Shown here: piece after piece, positions 49,907-58,165 of the stretch
Layout: each line of letters starts with the position of its first letter
How positions within the stretch are numbered: the first letter of the stretch is position 1
Origin: MWEI01 sp964600235
Lineage (GTDB): Bacteria > Desulfobacterota > Desulfomonilia > UBA1062
Reading direction: 5' to 3'
DNA: 64,000 bases
Assembly: GCA_964600235.1 (NCBI GenBank)
Contig: CAZRIV010000014.1
Location: forward strand, 1-64,000
The notes under the pieces: generated by a model
Database searches by the model: none
The model's input: only the letters and a program-made list of their open reading frames with translations
What the model was told of the DNA's origin: nothing
Made by a program: the position numbers and the translations under genes

Positions 49907-51226
49907 TTATTTTCTTACGATTTTCTCTTCTACGAGGTAGATCTTGTTTTTATCTTTCCGGCCAAGGTAGCGCAGGTTATCCGGGCCGCTGAAAGAGATC
50001 CTGCCTCCCCCGGTGGTTATGACCGCCTCGTATGCCTTTCCCTGAGACCCGTCAACAACGGCGAACTGCCTGCCGTCGTCCTTTGCCCCGTAGGCGAGGC
50101 GTGCGCTGTCAGGGCTGAACACGAGGCTGTCCGGCAGGATAGAGTCGTAGCGTTTTCCCTCCTTCTCATCCAGAACCACGAAATACCGGTTCTTCATGCG
50201 GGCATAGAACGCCAGGTGCCGGCTGTCCGGGCTGAAGAGGAGGCTTCCTGTGCCGATGATCTCGTAGTGCCTCTCGAGCTGCTTCTCATCCACGACCACG
50301 CAATACGTTGCCTTCATCCCTGCCGTATATGCAACATGAGTGCTGTCCGGGCTGAAGATGGGAGTCCCCTTGCCGATGCCCTCGTAATGCCTCCCCTCTT
50401 TTCCGTCCACAACAACGAAATAGGCATTCTCCATGCGTGCCGCATACGCAAGGTGACGGCCGTCGGGGCTGAAGCTCCATGAGTTTTCAATTATTTCATC
50501 ATACGGCTTTTCCTGGCTGCCGTCGACAACCATGCACCACTTCCTGTTTACCTGTGCCACATAGGCCAGGCGCTTGCCGTCTGGGCTGAAAACGGGTGTG
50601 CCCGGGTTTATGCCATCGTATTTCTTGCCTTCTTTCCCGTCCACAACCACGAACCACTTCCTGCCTCCAAACAGTTTGTCCTCGAGGGCGGTGTATGCCA
50701 GACGGGCATTGTCAGGGCTGAAGACGACGGAGTTGTCCATGATCCCGTCATACGGCTTCTCTTCTTTCCCATCGAGGACAACGAACCATTTGTCTCCGGA
50801 TTGCGCCGGATAGGCGTAGTGCTTGCCGTCGGGGCTGAAGACGGCACCGTTTTTCCCGATACCGTCATATTCCTTCTCTTCTTTTCCATCCAGGACAATG
50901 AAACGCCCATCGCCCCGGGATGCCATGTATACCGCCCTTGAGCCGTCCGGGCTGAATCCCTGGCGGCAATTGCCGACGGCATCATAGGGCTTCCCCTCCT
51001 TGCCATCCAGGACCACGGCCCTCTTTTTGCCCTTGCGCGAGATGTACCAGAGGCGCCTTCCGTCAGGGCTCACCTGGAGGGAAGACTCTATCCACGAAGA
51101 GGTGTTTACCGAGGCGATCAGGCTTTCCTTTGCCTCGAGTCGAATGTCAGACTGGTCTGCCCCGCACAATACGCTCAGGGATATGAAAAGCACTGTCAAT
51201 GAAATGATTCTAGATGTTTTCCACAC
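49907..51226 (-). CDS. exported beta-propeller (PD40/WD40-like) protein
   Basis: 439 residues. A signal peptide (about 1-23) precedes roughly ten repeats of 38-40 residues with the pattern VFSPDGKRLAYVAQ...W.VVVDGKEGKKYDGI. These are TolB-like propeller blades. The 'FVVLDGKEEKPYD' parts are so regular that recent internal amplification is likely. The start is GTG at 51226, spaced well from AGGAGGAGCATACC. It follows the TPR lipoprotein gene by 61 bp on the same strand. Probably a periplasmic scaffold; ligand unknown. Confidence 0.88.
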   Translation of the reverse strand: MWKTSRIISLTVLFISLSVLCGADQSDIRLEAKESLIASVNTSSWIESSLQVSPDGRRLWYISRKGKKRAVVLDGKEGKPYDAVGNCRQGFSPDGSRAVYMASRGDGRFIVLDGKEEKEYDGIGKNGAVFSPDGKHYAYPAQSGDKWFVVLDGKEEKPYDGIMDNSVVFSPDNARLAYTALEDKLFGGRKWFVVVDGKEGKKYDGINPGTPVFSPDGKRLAYVAQVNRKWCMVVDGSQEKPYDEIIENSWSFSPDGRHLAYAARMENAYFVVVDGKEGRHYEGIGKGTPIFSPDSTHVAYTAGMKATYCVVVDEKQLERHYEIIGTGSLLFSPDSRHLAFYARMKNRYFVVLDEKEGKRYDSILPDSLVFSPDSARLAYGAKDDGRQFAVVDGSQGKAYEAVITTGGGRISFSGPDNLRYLGRKDKNKIYLVEEKIVRK

Positions 51227-51287
51227 GGTATGCTCCTCCTGATCCAGATATCCTGTTTTTTTCTGACGCCGGACATGTCCCGAGCCG

Positions 51288-52643
51288 CTATGGGGTCAAT
51301 CTCCTCAGTTCAAGCTCTGAGCCGGTGTATTCAATGAAGTATGAAACCCGGGTATCAAGGGCCTGGCGGAACAGCGCTTCGGCTTCTTTGAGCCTGCCTT
51401 TTATCAACGCCTCCTGGCCGAGGTAGAAAAAGGCCTCGCACCTCAGTCCGGAATCATTCTTCGCATGGGAACCCTCCACAGCGGACAACACCCCGGCTTT
51501 GTCCACGGTTCCCAGATACAAACCTATCACCTCTTTCGGCCATGTCTTGAGGCCCATCTGCGATGCGCTCCCGGCCAGCGCTTCCCTGGCTTCCCGGCCC
51601 AGCCTGACCCTTGTCAGATACAGCCAGATGGCCGCATAGGGATCCTTGGGATCCAGCTTCACCGCCGTCTCCAGGTCCTGCCCGGCAGTGTCGAACCGGC
51701 CTGCAAAGAACCGGGCGACGCCCCTGCTCATAAATTTTGCGGCGTCGTGTGGATCGAGCCCTATTGCCCGGTCGTAGTCCGAAACCGCCTTTTCATACTC
51801 ACCCTTGCTCCGATACGCATCGCCTCGGTTATGAAAGGCATTCGCATGGCCGGGGTCGTAGTAAACGGCCCGGTCGTAGTCCCTTATCGCCTGGTCGTAC
51901 TCACCCCTGCGGCTGAAGGTATTCGCCCGGTTGTAGTATGCAGTGGAATACCGCGGGCTCAGGTATATGGCCTGGTCATAGTCTCTAATTGCCTGGTCCA
52001 GTTCCCCTGAATTCTCCTCCAGGAAACCACGGGTGAGGTATGCCCTCGGGTATCTCGGGTTCAACTGTATCGCCTTGTCGAAATCCGCTCGCGCACGGTC
52101 TTGCTCGCCTTTTAACGCGAAGGTATAACCCCGGCTGTAATAGGCCGTGAACAACTGAGGGTTCATTTCAACCGCCTTGTTGAAATCCTCGATTGCCCGG
52201 TCGTATTCGCCCTTATTCCGGTAGGCGACTCCCCTGTTGACGTAGGTGAAGACATAGCCGGGGATCAGTTGGACGGCCTTGTCAAAATCCTCGATAGCGC
52301 TGTCATAGCCTCCTTTGTTCACCAGGGCATACCCGCGGTGGTAGAATGCCTCGAACGAGTTGGGATTCAATCTGACAGCGCTCGTGAAGTCCGGGATCGC
52401 ACGGTCGTACTCAGCCTTGCCGTTGTAGGCGATGCCACGGTGGACATACATGTCGGCAAGGCCCGTTCCGGAAAGCCGGCCTGCCTGTATGGCCTCGGTA
52501 CAGTACCGGATCCTCTGATCGTTGTCCGCACAGCTGCGGCACTGTTTGATGGTTGTCTGGAGATTTGAGCAGGCACACAGGACAGATATCGAGAAAAAAA
52601 CAACAACGGCATTGATCAATCTTGTCCGGCTCATATGGGTCAT
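51288..52643 (-). CDS. TPR-repeat lipoprotein
   Basis: 451 residues. The signal peptide ends in a lipobox-like VLCAC. About ten 34-residue tetratricopeptide repeats follow (for example GEYDRAIEDFNKAVEMNPQLFTAYYSRG). The last 120 residues keep helical character with a final PEP-like cap. TPRs mount protein complexes; here they are anchored to the outer or inner membrane facing the periplasm. ATG at 52643 behind GGAGGCTGT; the frame extending to 52727 would hide the signal. Likely an operon with the downstream beta-propeller gene. Confidence 0.9.
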   Translation of the reverse strand: MTHMSRTRLINAVVVFFSISVLCACSNLQTTIKQCRSCADNDQRIRYCTEAIQAGRLSGTGLADMYVHRGIAYNGKAEYDRAIPDFTSAVRLNPNSFEAFYHRGYALVNKGGYDSAIEDFDKAVQLIPGYVFTYVNRGVAYRNKGEYDRAIEDFNKAVEMNPQLFTAYYSRGYTFALKGEQDRARADFDKAIQLNPRYPRAYLTRGFLEENSGELDQAIRDYDQAIYLSPRYSTAYYNRANTFSRRGEYDQAIRDYDRAVYYDPGHANAFHNRGDAYRSKGEYEKAVSDYDRAIGLDPHDAAKFMSRGVARFFAGRFDTAGQDLETAVKLDPKDPYAAIWLYLTRVRLGREAREALAGSASQMGLKTWPKEVIGLYLGTVDKAGVLSAVEGSHAKNDSGLRCEAFFYLGQEALIKGRLKEAEALFRQALDTRVSYFIEYTGSELELRRLTP

Positions 52644-52878
52644 ACAGCCTCCATGGGGGATGCTGGCGTGAAGCCCGCAGCAATCAATTGAACACATACC
52701 AATTTTCCCTTTGTTTGTATAGCTCATGTGCCCTTTCGATTCGGATGGTAAACCTTTTCTTTCCGGCCAGAGAGGTTATTATAACCATGATCAGGGCACA
52801 GGAAGCTGAGATTTGTGTTTATAAAGGCCATGGAGTCGGCTAATATCCGGTTATACATCAGTGCAGGGGGGCAGGATC

Positions 52879-53241
52879 TTGGCTCGGATACTCGTTATAG
52901 ACGATGACCAGCAGGTGAGGGACGTTATCCGTCTGATACTGGAACGCGAGGGATACGACGTGGACGATGCGTGCGACGGGTATGAGGGCGTGAGGTTCTT
53001 TAGCGAAACAAAGCCCGACCTTGTCATTACCGATATCCTGATGCCCGGGATGGGCGGGGTGCAGACCATCATGGAGCTGAGGCTGCTGTCGCCGGACGTG
53101 AAGGTCATTGCCATCTCCGGCGGAGACCTGATCGCGCCCGAGTATTATCTGAAAGCGATAAAGAACTTCGACACGGTCTGTGAAATGAAAAAGCCCATCA
53201 TGCGTGAAGAGCTGCTCAAGGCTGTCAGGACATTCATTTAG
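52879..53241 (+). CDS. single-domain response regulator (CheY-like)
   Basis: 120 residues: RILVIDDDQQ (acidic pocket), phosphoacceptor Asp in LVITDILMPGMGG, Ser in VIAISGG (Thr/Ser position) and Lys in EMKKPI. There is no output domain, so it must act by protein contact or phosphotransfer. The start is best placed at TTG 52879 behind GGGGGGCAGGA; an in-frame GTG at 52861 has no ribosome site. It is monocistronic. Partners could be the orphan histidine kinase at 6.5 kb or others. Confidence 0.9.
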   Translation: MARILVIDDDQQVRDVIRLILEREGYDVDDACDGYEGVRFFSETKPDLVITDILMPGMGGVQTIMELRLLSPDVKVIAISGGDLIAPEYYLKAIKNFDTVCEMKKPIMREELLKAVRTFI

Positions 53242-53294
53242 TAAGACCCCTGCATAACACCATACCCATAGTTGAACAGCACCAAAAAATCTGG

Positions 53295-53339
53295 CCCGAA
53301 CACATGGTGGTCCCAGGCTGGAACCACCATGTGTTCGGG
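53295..53339. terminator. hairpin terminator between convergent genes
   Basis: A perfect 17-bp stem (53295-53311 with 53323-53339) and an 11-nt loop. On the reverse strand ATTTTTT follows within five bases; on the forward strand TAAGGTTTTC follows. It probably stops both the response regulator and the aroF transcripts. Confidence 0.75.
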
Positions 53340-53470
53340 TAAGGTTTTCTCATCTGGCTTAATCGCCCTGATGAATTCATGCAAGGGTCTTATAGTTTCA
53401 TTCACGGCCTTCGCACGGCAGCAGAGGGTATTCAAACCTTTCTTTTCAAGTCGTGCAGCGGTCTTATCCC

Positions 53471-54481
53471 TCAATACCCCAGAAACGCGTCGATCTTCCT
53501 GACCTCATCCATGAGCTTGTCAAAGCCCTGCAAAGTCAGGGACTGGGGTCCGTCGGACAGCGCCTTGTCCGGTTCGGGGTGGACCTCCACCATGATGCCG
53601 TGGGCACCGACCACGAGGGCGGCCTTTGCCATGGGGGGGACGAGGCTTCTCCGCCCGGTGGCATGCGAAGGGTCGACGATCACGGGAAGGTGCGTCAGGT
53701 CCTTCATGAGGGGGACTACCGAGAGGTCCAGGCTGTTGCGCGTTGCGGTCTCGAAGGTGCGGATACCCCGTTCGCACAGGATCACCTGGTGGTTGCCTCC
53801 TGCATAGATATATTCCGCTGCGGCCAGGAATTCTTCCACCGTAGCGCTCATGCCGCGCTTGAGCAGCACGGGCTTGCGTATCCTGCCCAGCTCCGTGAGG
53901 AGGTCGAAGTTCTGCATATTCCTGGCGCCCACCTGCAGGATGTCCGCGTATTGCCCCACGAGCTCGACGTTCTCCGTCCCCATCACCTCGGTCACTATGG
54001 GCAGGCCGGTTTCCCTCTTGGCAAGGTCAAGGAGCCTCAACCCCTCTTCCTTGAGGCCCTGGAAGGTGTGAGGCCCTGTACGGGGCTTGAATGCCCCTCC
54101 GCGCAGCATATCCGCACCTGACCTTCTGACCGCAATGGCCGTCTTGATGAGCTGCGTCTCGCTCTCCACCGCACAGGGTCCTGCGATGATTACCGGACGT
54201 TTCCCCTCGCCGATCTCCAGGTTTCCCACTTTGATGATGGTGCCCCGGGGGTGGAAATCCCGGGAAACAAGCTTGTAGGGCTTGGACACATGGATGATCT
54301 CCTTGATCCCGGGAAGATCACGGATGTTCGTGTCGTCCACATAGCCCTTGTTGCCGAGTACCCCGATGGCCGTACGCTCACTGCCCGGGATCGGCCTGGC
54401 CATGAGCCCCATCCTTGCAATAGCGGCAATGACCTCATCGATCTGCCTGTCACTGGCCTTGTGATGCATGACGATCAGCAT
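53471..54481 (-). CDS. aroF: 3-deoxy-7-phosphoheptulonate synthase (type I-beta)
   Basis: 336 residues. A small N-terminal ferredoxin-like regulatory domain (about 1-70, MLIVMHHKASDRQIDEVIAAI) precedes the TIM barrel. VIIAGPCAVESETQ, LRGGAFKPRTGPHTFQGL, ILCERGIRTFE, VIVDPSHATGRRSLV and IMVEVHPEPDKALSDGPQSL are the substrate and metal motifs. It catalyses the first step of aromatic amino acid synthesis, from PEP and erythrose 4-phosphate. ATG at 54481 follows GGAGGAAGAACC. Monocistronic. Confidence 0.96.
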   Translation of the reverse strand: MLIVMHHKASDRQIDEVIAAIARMGLMARPIPGSERTAIGVLGNKGYVDDTNIRDLPGIKEIIHVSKPYKLVSRDFHPRGTIIKVGNLEIGEGKRPVIIAGPCAVESETQLIKTAIAVRRSGADMLRGGAFKPRTGPHTFQGLKEEGLRLLDLAKRETGLPIVTEVMGTENVELVGQYADILQVGARNMQNFDLLTELGRIRKPVLLKRGMSATVEEFLAAAEYIYAGGNHQVILCERGIRTFETATRNSLDLSVVPLMKDLTHLPVIVDPSHATGRRSLVPPMAKAALVVGAHGIMVEVHPEPDKALSDGPQSLTLQGFDKLMDEVRKIDAFLGY

Positions 54482-54860
54482 GGTTCTTCCTCCGGCATGT
54501 TTTCATGTAAATGCCCTGCTGCCCCGGTATGGGAGCTCAATGGCGGGTCCTCCCATATCCCGGCATGGACGGATCAATTGTTCACCATGTCCTGGCGTTA
54601 TTCAAGAAAAATCGAAGACAGGTGAAGGGCTTACACGAGAGGTGCATCCCCGGGACAACATGGTGCACGGATTTCTTTCACCAGGACCTGGATTTCTCGC
54701 AACCGGTCCCCTACGAGAATAGCAGACTCGTATATTCATTCCATGCAAAGGAGCACCCATACGGTCAATGACATGCCCATGGATAAACATAAAACCCTTG
54801 ACGGAGTTCATGACATATTATATCGTCGATCGACGATAATCGATAAGGTAAAGGCGGGAC
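54482..54860. other. divergent intergenic region
   Basis: 379 bp between aroF (-) and the ArsR-type gene (+). It contains the palindromic operator at 54821-54838 and a -35-like TTGACG at 54798; the remainder holds nothing I recognise. Confidence 0.5.
54821..54838 (+). promoter_or_regulatory. perfect 18-bp palindrome, probable ArsR-type operator
   Basis: TATCGTCGATCGACGATA is fully self-complementary and lies 23 bp before the ArsR-type start. TTGACG at 54798 with a 17-bp spacer puts the -10 box at the first half of the palindrome, so bound repressor would block polymerase. Autorepression is the simplest reading. Confidence 0.7.
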
Positions 54861-55217
54861 ATGAGTAAGGCGGCATCATCCAGCACCCCGGGCAAGATGA
54901 AAAAAGTGATCAGGGCCATTTCGGCAGATGAGTGCACGGAGAGGCTGGCCCGGCTTTCCAAGGGCATCTCTCACCCCGTACGCCTGGAGATTGTCCGGAT
55001 GCTCGCCCACAACCCCCCCGGGGACGAGTGCATCTGCGGCAGGATCGTGGAGGCCCTGCCTCTGGCACAGTCGAGCGTGTCACAGCATCTGAAGATCCTC
55101 AGGGAGACCGGGTGGATAACCGCGGAACCCAGGGGTAAAAGCGTGCGCTACTGCCTGGTGGACGGCATTTTCGATACCTACAGGAATCTTATGGACAGCG
55201 CCGTCATCTATACATGA
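54861..55217 (+). CDS. ArsR-family winged-helix regulator
   Basis: 118 residues. Helix-turn-helix region LPLAQSSVSQHLKILRETGWI and RLEIVRMLAH are typical. DECICGRIVEAL occupies the position of the ELCVCDL metal/thiol-binding helix of ArsR/SmtB proteins, keeping two cysteines (CIC), so a metal, metalloid or thiol signal is plausible. The start is ATG at 54861. It is followed, 157 bp downstream on the same strand, by the UGA-containing HesB-like gene, its likely target. Confidence 0.9.
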   Translation: MSKAASSSTPGKMKKVIRAISADECTERLARLSKGISHPVRLEIVRMLAHNPPGDECICGRIVEALPLAQSSVSQHLKILRETGWITAEPRGKSVRYCLVDGIFDTYRNLMDSAVIYT

Positions 55218-55374
55218 CAATGGTGACAGGAGAAATTACCCCGAGATTATTTTTACAAGGGCCGGGAAGTCAGGAAGATCAAAGGGAGATTGACATTTCT
55301 AAGGGATTATCGTTCCGGAAGAAGGAGCCGATAACGGCTTTGCATAATACAAACCATAACAAGGAGAGAGATGC

Positions 55375-55689
55375 ATGTTCCAGGTGACTGACAAGGCTTC
55401 GGAAAAGGTAAAGGAATTCTTCAAGACGCGCGACAAGGTCGAGCCCTTGAGGATATTCATTTCAGGGATCGGCTGAGGCGGGCCCCAGCTGGGGATGGCT
55501 CTGGACGAGTCAAACGAGAACGACGAGGTATTCGAGAACGACGGATTCACGTTCCTGGTGGAGAAAAAGCTTCTTGAGGACGCCAAGCCCATTACCGTGG
55601 ATTATATCATCACGGCAGGGGGTGAGGGTTTCGTCATCAACTCCGGCATGAAGAAGGCATCTGACTGCGGGGGCTGCACAAGCTGCTAG
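55375..55689 (+). CDS. HesB/IscA-like selenoprotein (in-frame UGA = Sec34)
   Basis: 104 residues read through TGA at 55474-55476. The N-terminal part MFQVTDKASEKVKEFFKTRD and the part after the TGA (GGPQLGMALDE...DNGFTFLVEKKLL-like, then VDYIITAGGEGFVINSG) together make one complete A-type carrier fold. The UGA stands in ISGIG-U-GGPQLG, where IscA/HesB proteins have their first cluster cysteine. The C-terminus DCGGCTSC supplies the others. ATG at 55375 follows AAGGAGAGAG. A-type carriers bind Fe-S clusters; what selenium adds is unknown. YedF, DUF3343 and a cysteine desulfurase are encoded just downstream on the opposite strand. Standard gene finders would split or drop it. Confidence 0.9.
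55474..55510 (+). promoter_or_regulatory. UGA codon with bacterial SECIS-like hairpin
   Basis: Directly after the UGA, GGGCC (55480-55484) can pair with GGCUC (55497-55501), enclosing CCAGCUGGGGAU; alternatively CCCCAGCUGGGG folds alone. Both are in the 10-30 nt window where SelB reads its hairpin. The exact SECIS form varies between groups, so only position and stem are supported. Confidence 0.55.
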
Positions 55690-55709
55690 GACACAGGATT
55701 TTCACAAAG

Positions 55710-55751
55710 GCCGTCAGGTGCGAGCGAGGGTCGCACTTGGCGGCTTTTTTT
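55710..55751 (+). terminator. rho-independent terminator of the selenoprotein gene
   Basis: A 14-bp stem (55710-55723 with 55731-55744, two wobble positions) followed by seven Ts. The DUF3343 gene on the other strand ends at its edge. Confidence 0.9.
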
Positions 55752-55977
55752 AGGAAAGCTCGCGGACGGAAAGGACCTTTACCTTCCCCTGCAGGATCTC
55801 ATTGATCTGACTCAGATTCCCTGCATCGACACGGATGCACACCCCGCAGTCCGAACTCAGGTACCTGGGCACCGGGATGATCTTGTTCGGGATTCCAGCG
55901 TCTTTGAGGATCTTTTCCGCCACGAGCACGGAGCTCACCGACTCGAAGATAAGCACCCGGAAGGTTCCCTGCGTCAT
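55750..55977 (-). CDS. DUF3343 putative Se/S carrier-like protein
   Basis: 75 residues. FRVLIFESVSSVLVAEKILKDAGIPNKIIPVPRYLSSDCGVCIRV is the DUF3343 signature, with the conserved CGxC pair (here DCGVC) expected to carry sulfur or selenium. ATG overlaps the yedF stop (ATGA), so the two are coupled. Function in the family is inferred mainly from its constant company with YedF. Confidence 0.9.
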   Translation of the reverse strand: MTQGTFRVLIFESVSSVLVAEKILKDAGIPNKIIPVPRYLSSDCGVCIRVDAGNLSQINEILQGKVKVLSVRELS

Positions 55978-56555
55978 ATCTGGACGATTCTCCCTGCCGT
56001 GAGCATGGTCTGTGCGATGTCATACATGTTCGAGACCTGCCCGATGGCGAGCAGGTCCTTCAATTCAAAGAAGTTCAGGCAGGTCCCGCACACGAGGATC
56101 CTTACCCCCGCGGACGTAAGGGCCTGCAGGTCGTCGAGCACCTCGGAGCCCTGCACGGCGAGCTTTACCCCGGCATTGTAGAGGATCATGACGTCGGGTG
56201 CGGGCGTGGTCTGAGTGAGGGTGTTCAGGAAGCTCTTCATGAGCACGCCGCCGAGCACCGTGTCCGGACTGCCCATGGTATCAGACGTTATGACTGTTAC
56301 AACAGGCCCCTGGCCTGCGATAATGTCCTGTGCAAGGCTGCACGAACCGTCCTTGGTGATCCGGAGGCGGATCTCGGTCCCGTGCTGCTCCTCCTCGACC
56401 GCAGCGCCCATGGTTGTGGCGAGCCTTCTGACGTTCTCCCGGGCCACCTTGTCGTTCACCAGGACAACCACTTCATCATTCTCGTCCAGGGCCTTTTTGG
56501 TCAATATGACAGGCTGGGGGCACGCAAGCCCCCGGGCATCGATAGTCGTTGCCAT
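55974..56555 (-). CDS. yedF: YedF-type selenium metabolism protein
   Basis: 193 residues. The TusA-like N-terminal domain (1-75) has DARGLACPQPVILTKKAL with the sulfur/selenium-carrying Cys. The C-terminal DsrE-like domain (about 88-193) has VVTVITSDTMGSPDTVLGGVLMKSFLNTL and CGTCLNFF. Proteins with this fusion occur in genomes with SelD and are placed in selenium trafficking. ATG at 56555 behind AAAGGGAGAAAGGATTT. It lies between the cysteine desulfurase and DUF3343 genes on the same strand. Confidence 0.93.
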   Translation of the reverse strand: MATTIDARGLACPQPVILTKKALDENDEVVVLVNDKVARENVRRLATTMGAAVEEEQHGTEIRLRITKDGSCSLAQDIIAGQGPVVTVITSDTMGSPDTVLGGVLMKSFLNTLTQTTPAPDVMILYNAGVKLAVQGSEVLDDLQALTSAGVRILVCGTCLNFFELKDLLAIGQVSNMYDIAQTMLTAGRIVQI

Positions 56556-56656
56556 AAATCCTTTCTCCCTTTCAGGCTGTTATTGACAAAACTTACAGGC
56601 AGGTACGAGGCCTGCCCCTGCAATCATGTAGATCTGTCCCGCGAAGTTCCCCTGCC

Positions 56657-57817
56657 TTATCCCTTTTCAATCCGGGAAACTGCATCCACTGCCTTGCCGA
56701 CGTCATCTTCCGTATTGAAGCACCCGAGACTCAACCTCAGGGTCCCGGTCGGGAAGGTGCCGATGGTTCGGTGGGCTGCCGGTGCACAGTGCAGGCCTGA
56801 ACGGGCCATTATTCCGAACTCCTCGTCAAGCCTGAAGGCCACCATGGATGGATCCACGCCATCTACTGAGAAGGACACGACAGCGATGGAACGATCCGTC
56901 CCCGCAGGCCCATAGAGCTTTACTCCCGGAACAGACCGCAATCCATCACGAAGCGTACCGACCAGCCTCATCTCCTGAGCCCGTATGGCATGAACACCTA
57001 GGGATGCAACGAAACGCATCCCTGCGAGCAGTCCTGCGATCCCCGGGGTATTGGGCGTTCCGGACTCGTACTTGTCGGGCATGAAGGAGGGCTGCTCCTC
57101 ACGCTCGGACGCACTGCCCGTGCCGCCCATCATGAGCGGTGCGATCTTCTCGTCCAGGCCAGGGGCGATATACAGGCCTCCTGTGCCCTGGGGACCGTAG
57201 AGCGACTTGTGCCCGGTGAAGGCCAGGAGGTCTATACAGCTTTCCTCCACATTGATCTCCAAAGATCCTGCAGCCTGGGCGGCGTCCACACACAGGGATA
57301 TGCCGTGCTCCCTGGCAATGGCTCCCACATCTGCAACCGGCATGATGGTGCCGGATACGTTTGAGGCATGACTCAGGACAATGAGGCGGGTTTTCCCGGT
57401 GATGGCCCTTCGGATGTCTTCAGGGTCGAGCTCTCCGGATTGCGAACAGGAAACCACGCTCAGGCTTACCCCGTGACTTTCTGCAGAGCGCAGCGGCCTC
57501 ATGACCGAGTTGTGCTCCATGGCCGATGTTATGGCATGGTCTCCCGGCCTGAGCATGCCCTGGATTACGATATTGAGTGATTCCGTGGCATTCTTGGTGA
57601 ACACGATCCGCAAAGGGTCGCTCACCCCGAACAGTCCTGCCGCTTCTTCCCTGGCCTCGGCGATGATGCGGGCGGCCTGAACGGAGAGACGATGGCCCGA
57701 TCTGCCGGGATTTGCAGCCTCCTCGCGCAGGACGTGCTCCATTGCTGCAATGACCTCGACCGGTTTCGGCCAGGTGCTCGCAGCATTATCGAGGTAGGTG
57801 ACGGATTCTTGTTTCAT
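56657..57817 (-). CDS. cysteine desulfurase family protein (selenium-associated type)
   Basis: 386 residues, a PLP enzyme of fold type I. YLDNAASTWPKP starts it, the PLP lysine is in FTGHKSLYGPQGTGG, and the catalytic Cys lies in RSGLHCAPAAH. It releases sulfur from cysteine or selenium from selenocysteine as a persulfide/perselenide. The close link with yedF and DUF3343 favours a selenium-donating role. ATG at 57817 follows AGAAAGGTTCTC. The neighbour upstream (asnB) is separated by a 72-bp palindrome. Confidence 0.92.
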   Translation of the reverse strand: MKQESVTYLDNAASTWPKPVEVIAAMEHVLREEAANPGRSGHRLSVQAARIIAEAREEAAGLFGVSDPLRIVFTKNATESLNIVIQGMLRPGDHAITSAMEHNSVMRPLRSAESHGVSLSVVSCSQSGELDPEDIRRAITGKTRLIVLSHASNVSGTIMPVADVGAIAREHGISLCVDAAQAAGSLEINVEESCIDLLAFTGHKSLYGPQGTGGLYIAPGLDEKIAPLMMGGTGSASEREEQPSFMPDKYESGTPNTPGIAGLLAGMRFVASLGVHAIRAQEMRLVGTLRDGLRSVPGVKLYGPAGTDRSIAVVSFSVDGVDPSMVAFRLDEEFGIMARSGLHCAPAAHRTIGTFPTGTLRLSLGCFNTEDDVGKAVDAVSRIEKG

Positions 57818-58165
57818 GAGAACCTTTCTTGTCAATTCTCCCCCGCGCCAAGTTCCACTATAAGAGGGACAATACCTTGTATGTGCTAGAGGATCGGCCT
57901 GCGTCTGTCAAATTCGATTTGTGAATGATTCTGTTGACTGCATGCAATTTTTGCATGATGGAGCCCGGGCATGGCAAGGGAGATCACTGGAGCCCATGGA
58001 GAAAAAACCTTACCCGTTCAGGTAATGGATTTGGGCTGTGAAAGGCAGCTGCCTTTCACAGCCCAAATCCATTACCTGAACGGGCCAATTTTTTAAGGCT
58101 TCCCGGCAATATTTTTGCAGAGAACACATCCCGGCATCTTCTCAGTATACATCCCCTGGTCTCTT
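57818..58165. other. intergenic region holding the perfect palindrome
   Basis: 348 bp between asnB and the cysteine desulfurase gene, both on the reverse strand. The 72-bp palindrome occupies the middle. A+T-rich bases at 57900-57960 probably contain the promoter of the desulfurase gene. No gene. Confidence 0.5.
58013..58084. repeat. perfect 72-bp palindrome
   Basis: Two exact 36-nt arms (58013-58048 and 58049-58084) with no unpaired centre (AGGCAG|CTGCCT). Ends read CCCGTTCAGG and CCTGAACGGG. On both strands a run of six Ts follows a few bases after the arm, so it may terminate asnB. Such length without a loop is unusual for a terminator. Confidence 0.92.

Noticed and set aside
55371..55476. 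HesB-like gene as a pseudogene with a nonsense mutation
   Set aside because: The frame after TGA is intact, the stop replaces exactly the conserved Cys, a hairpin follows, and selenium-related genes are adjacent.
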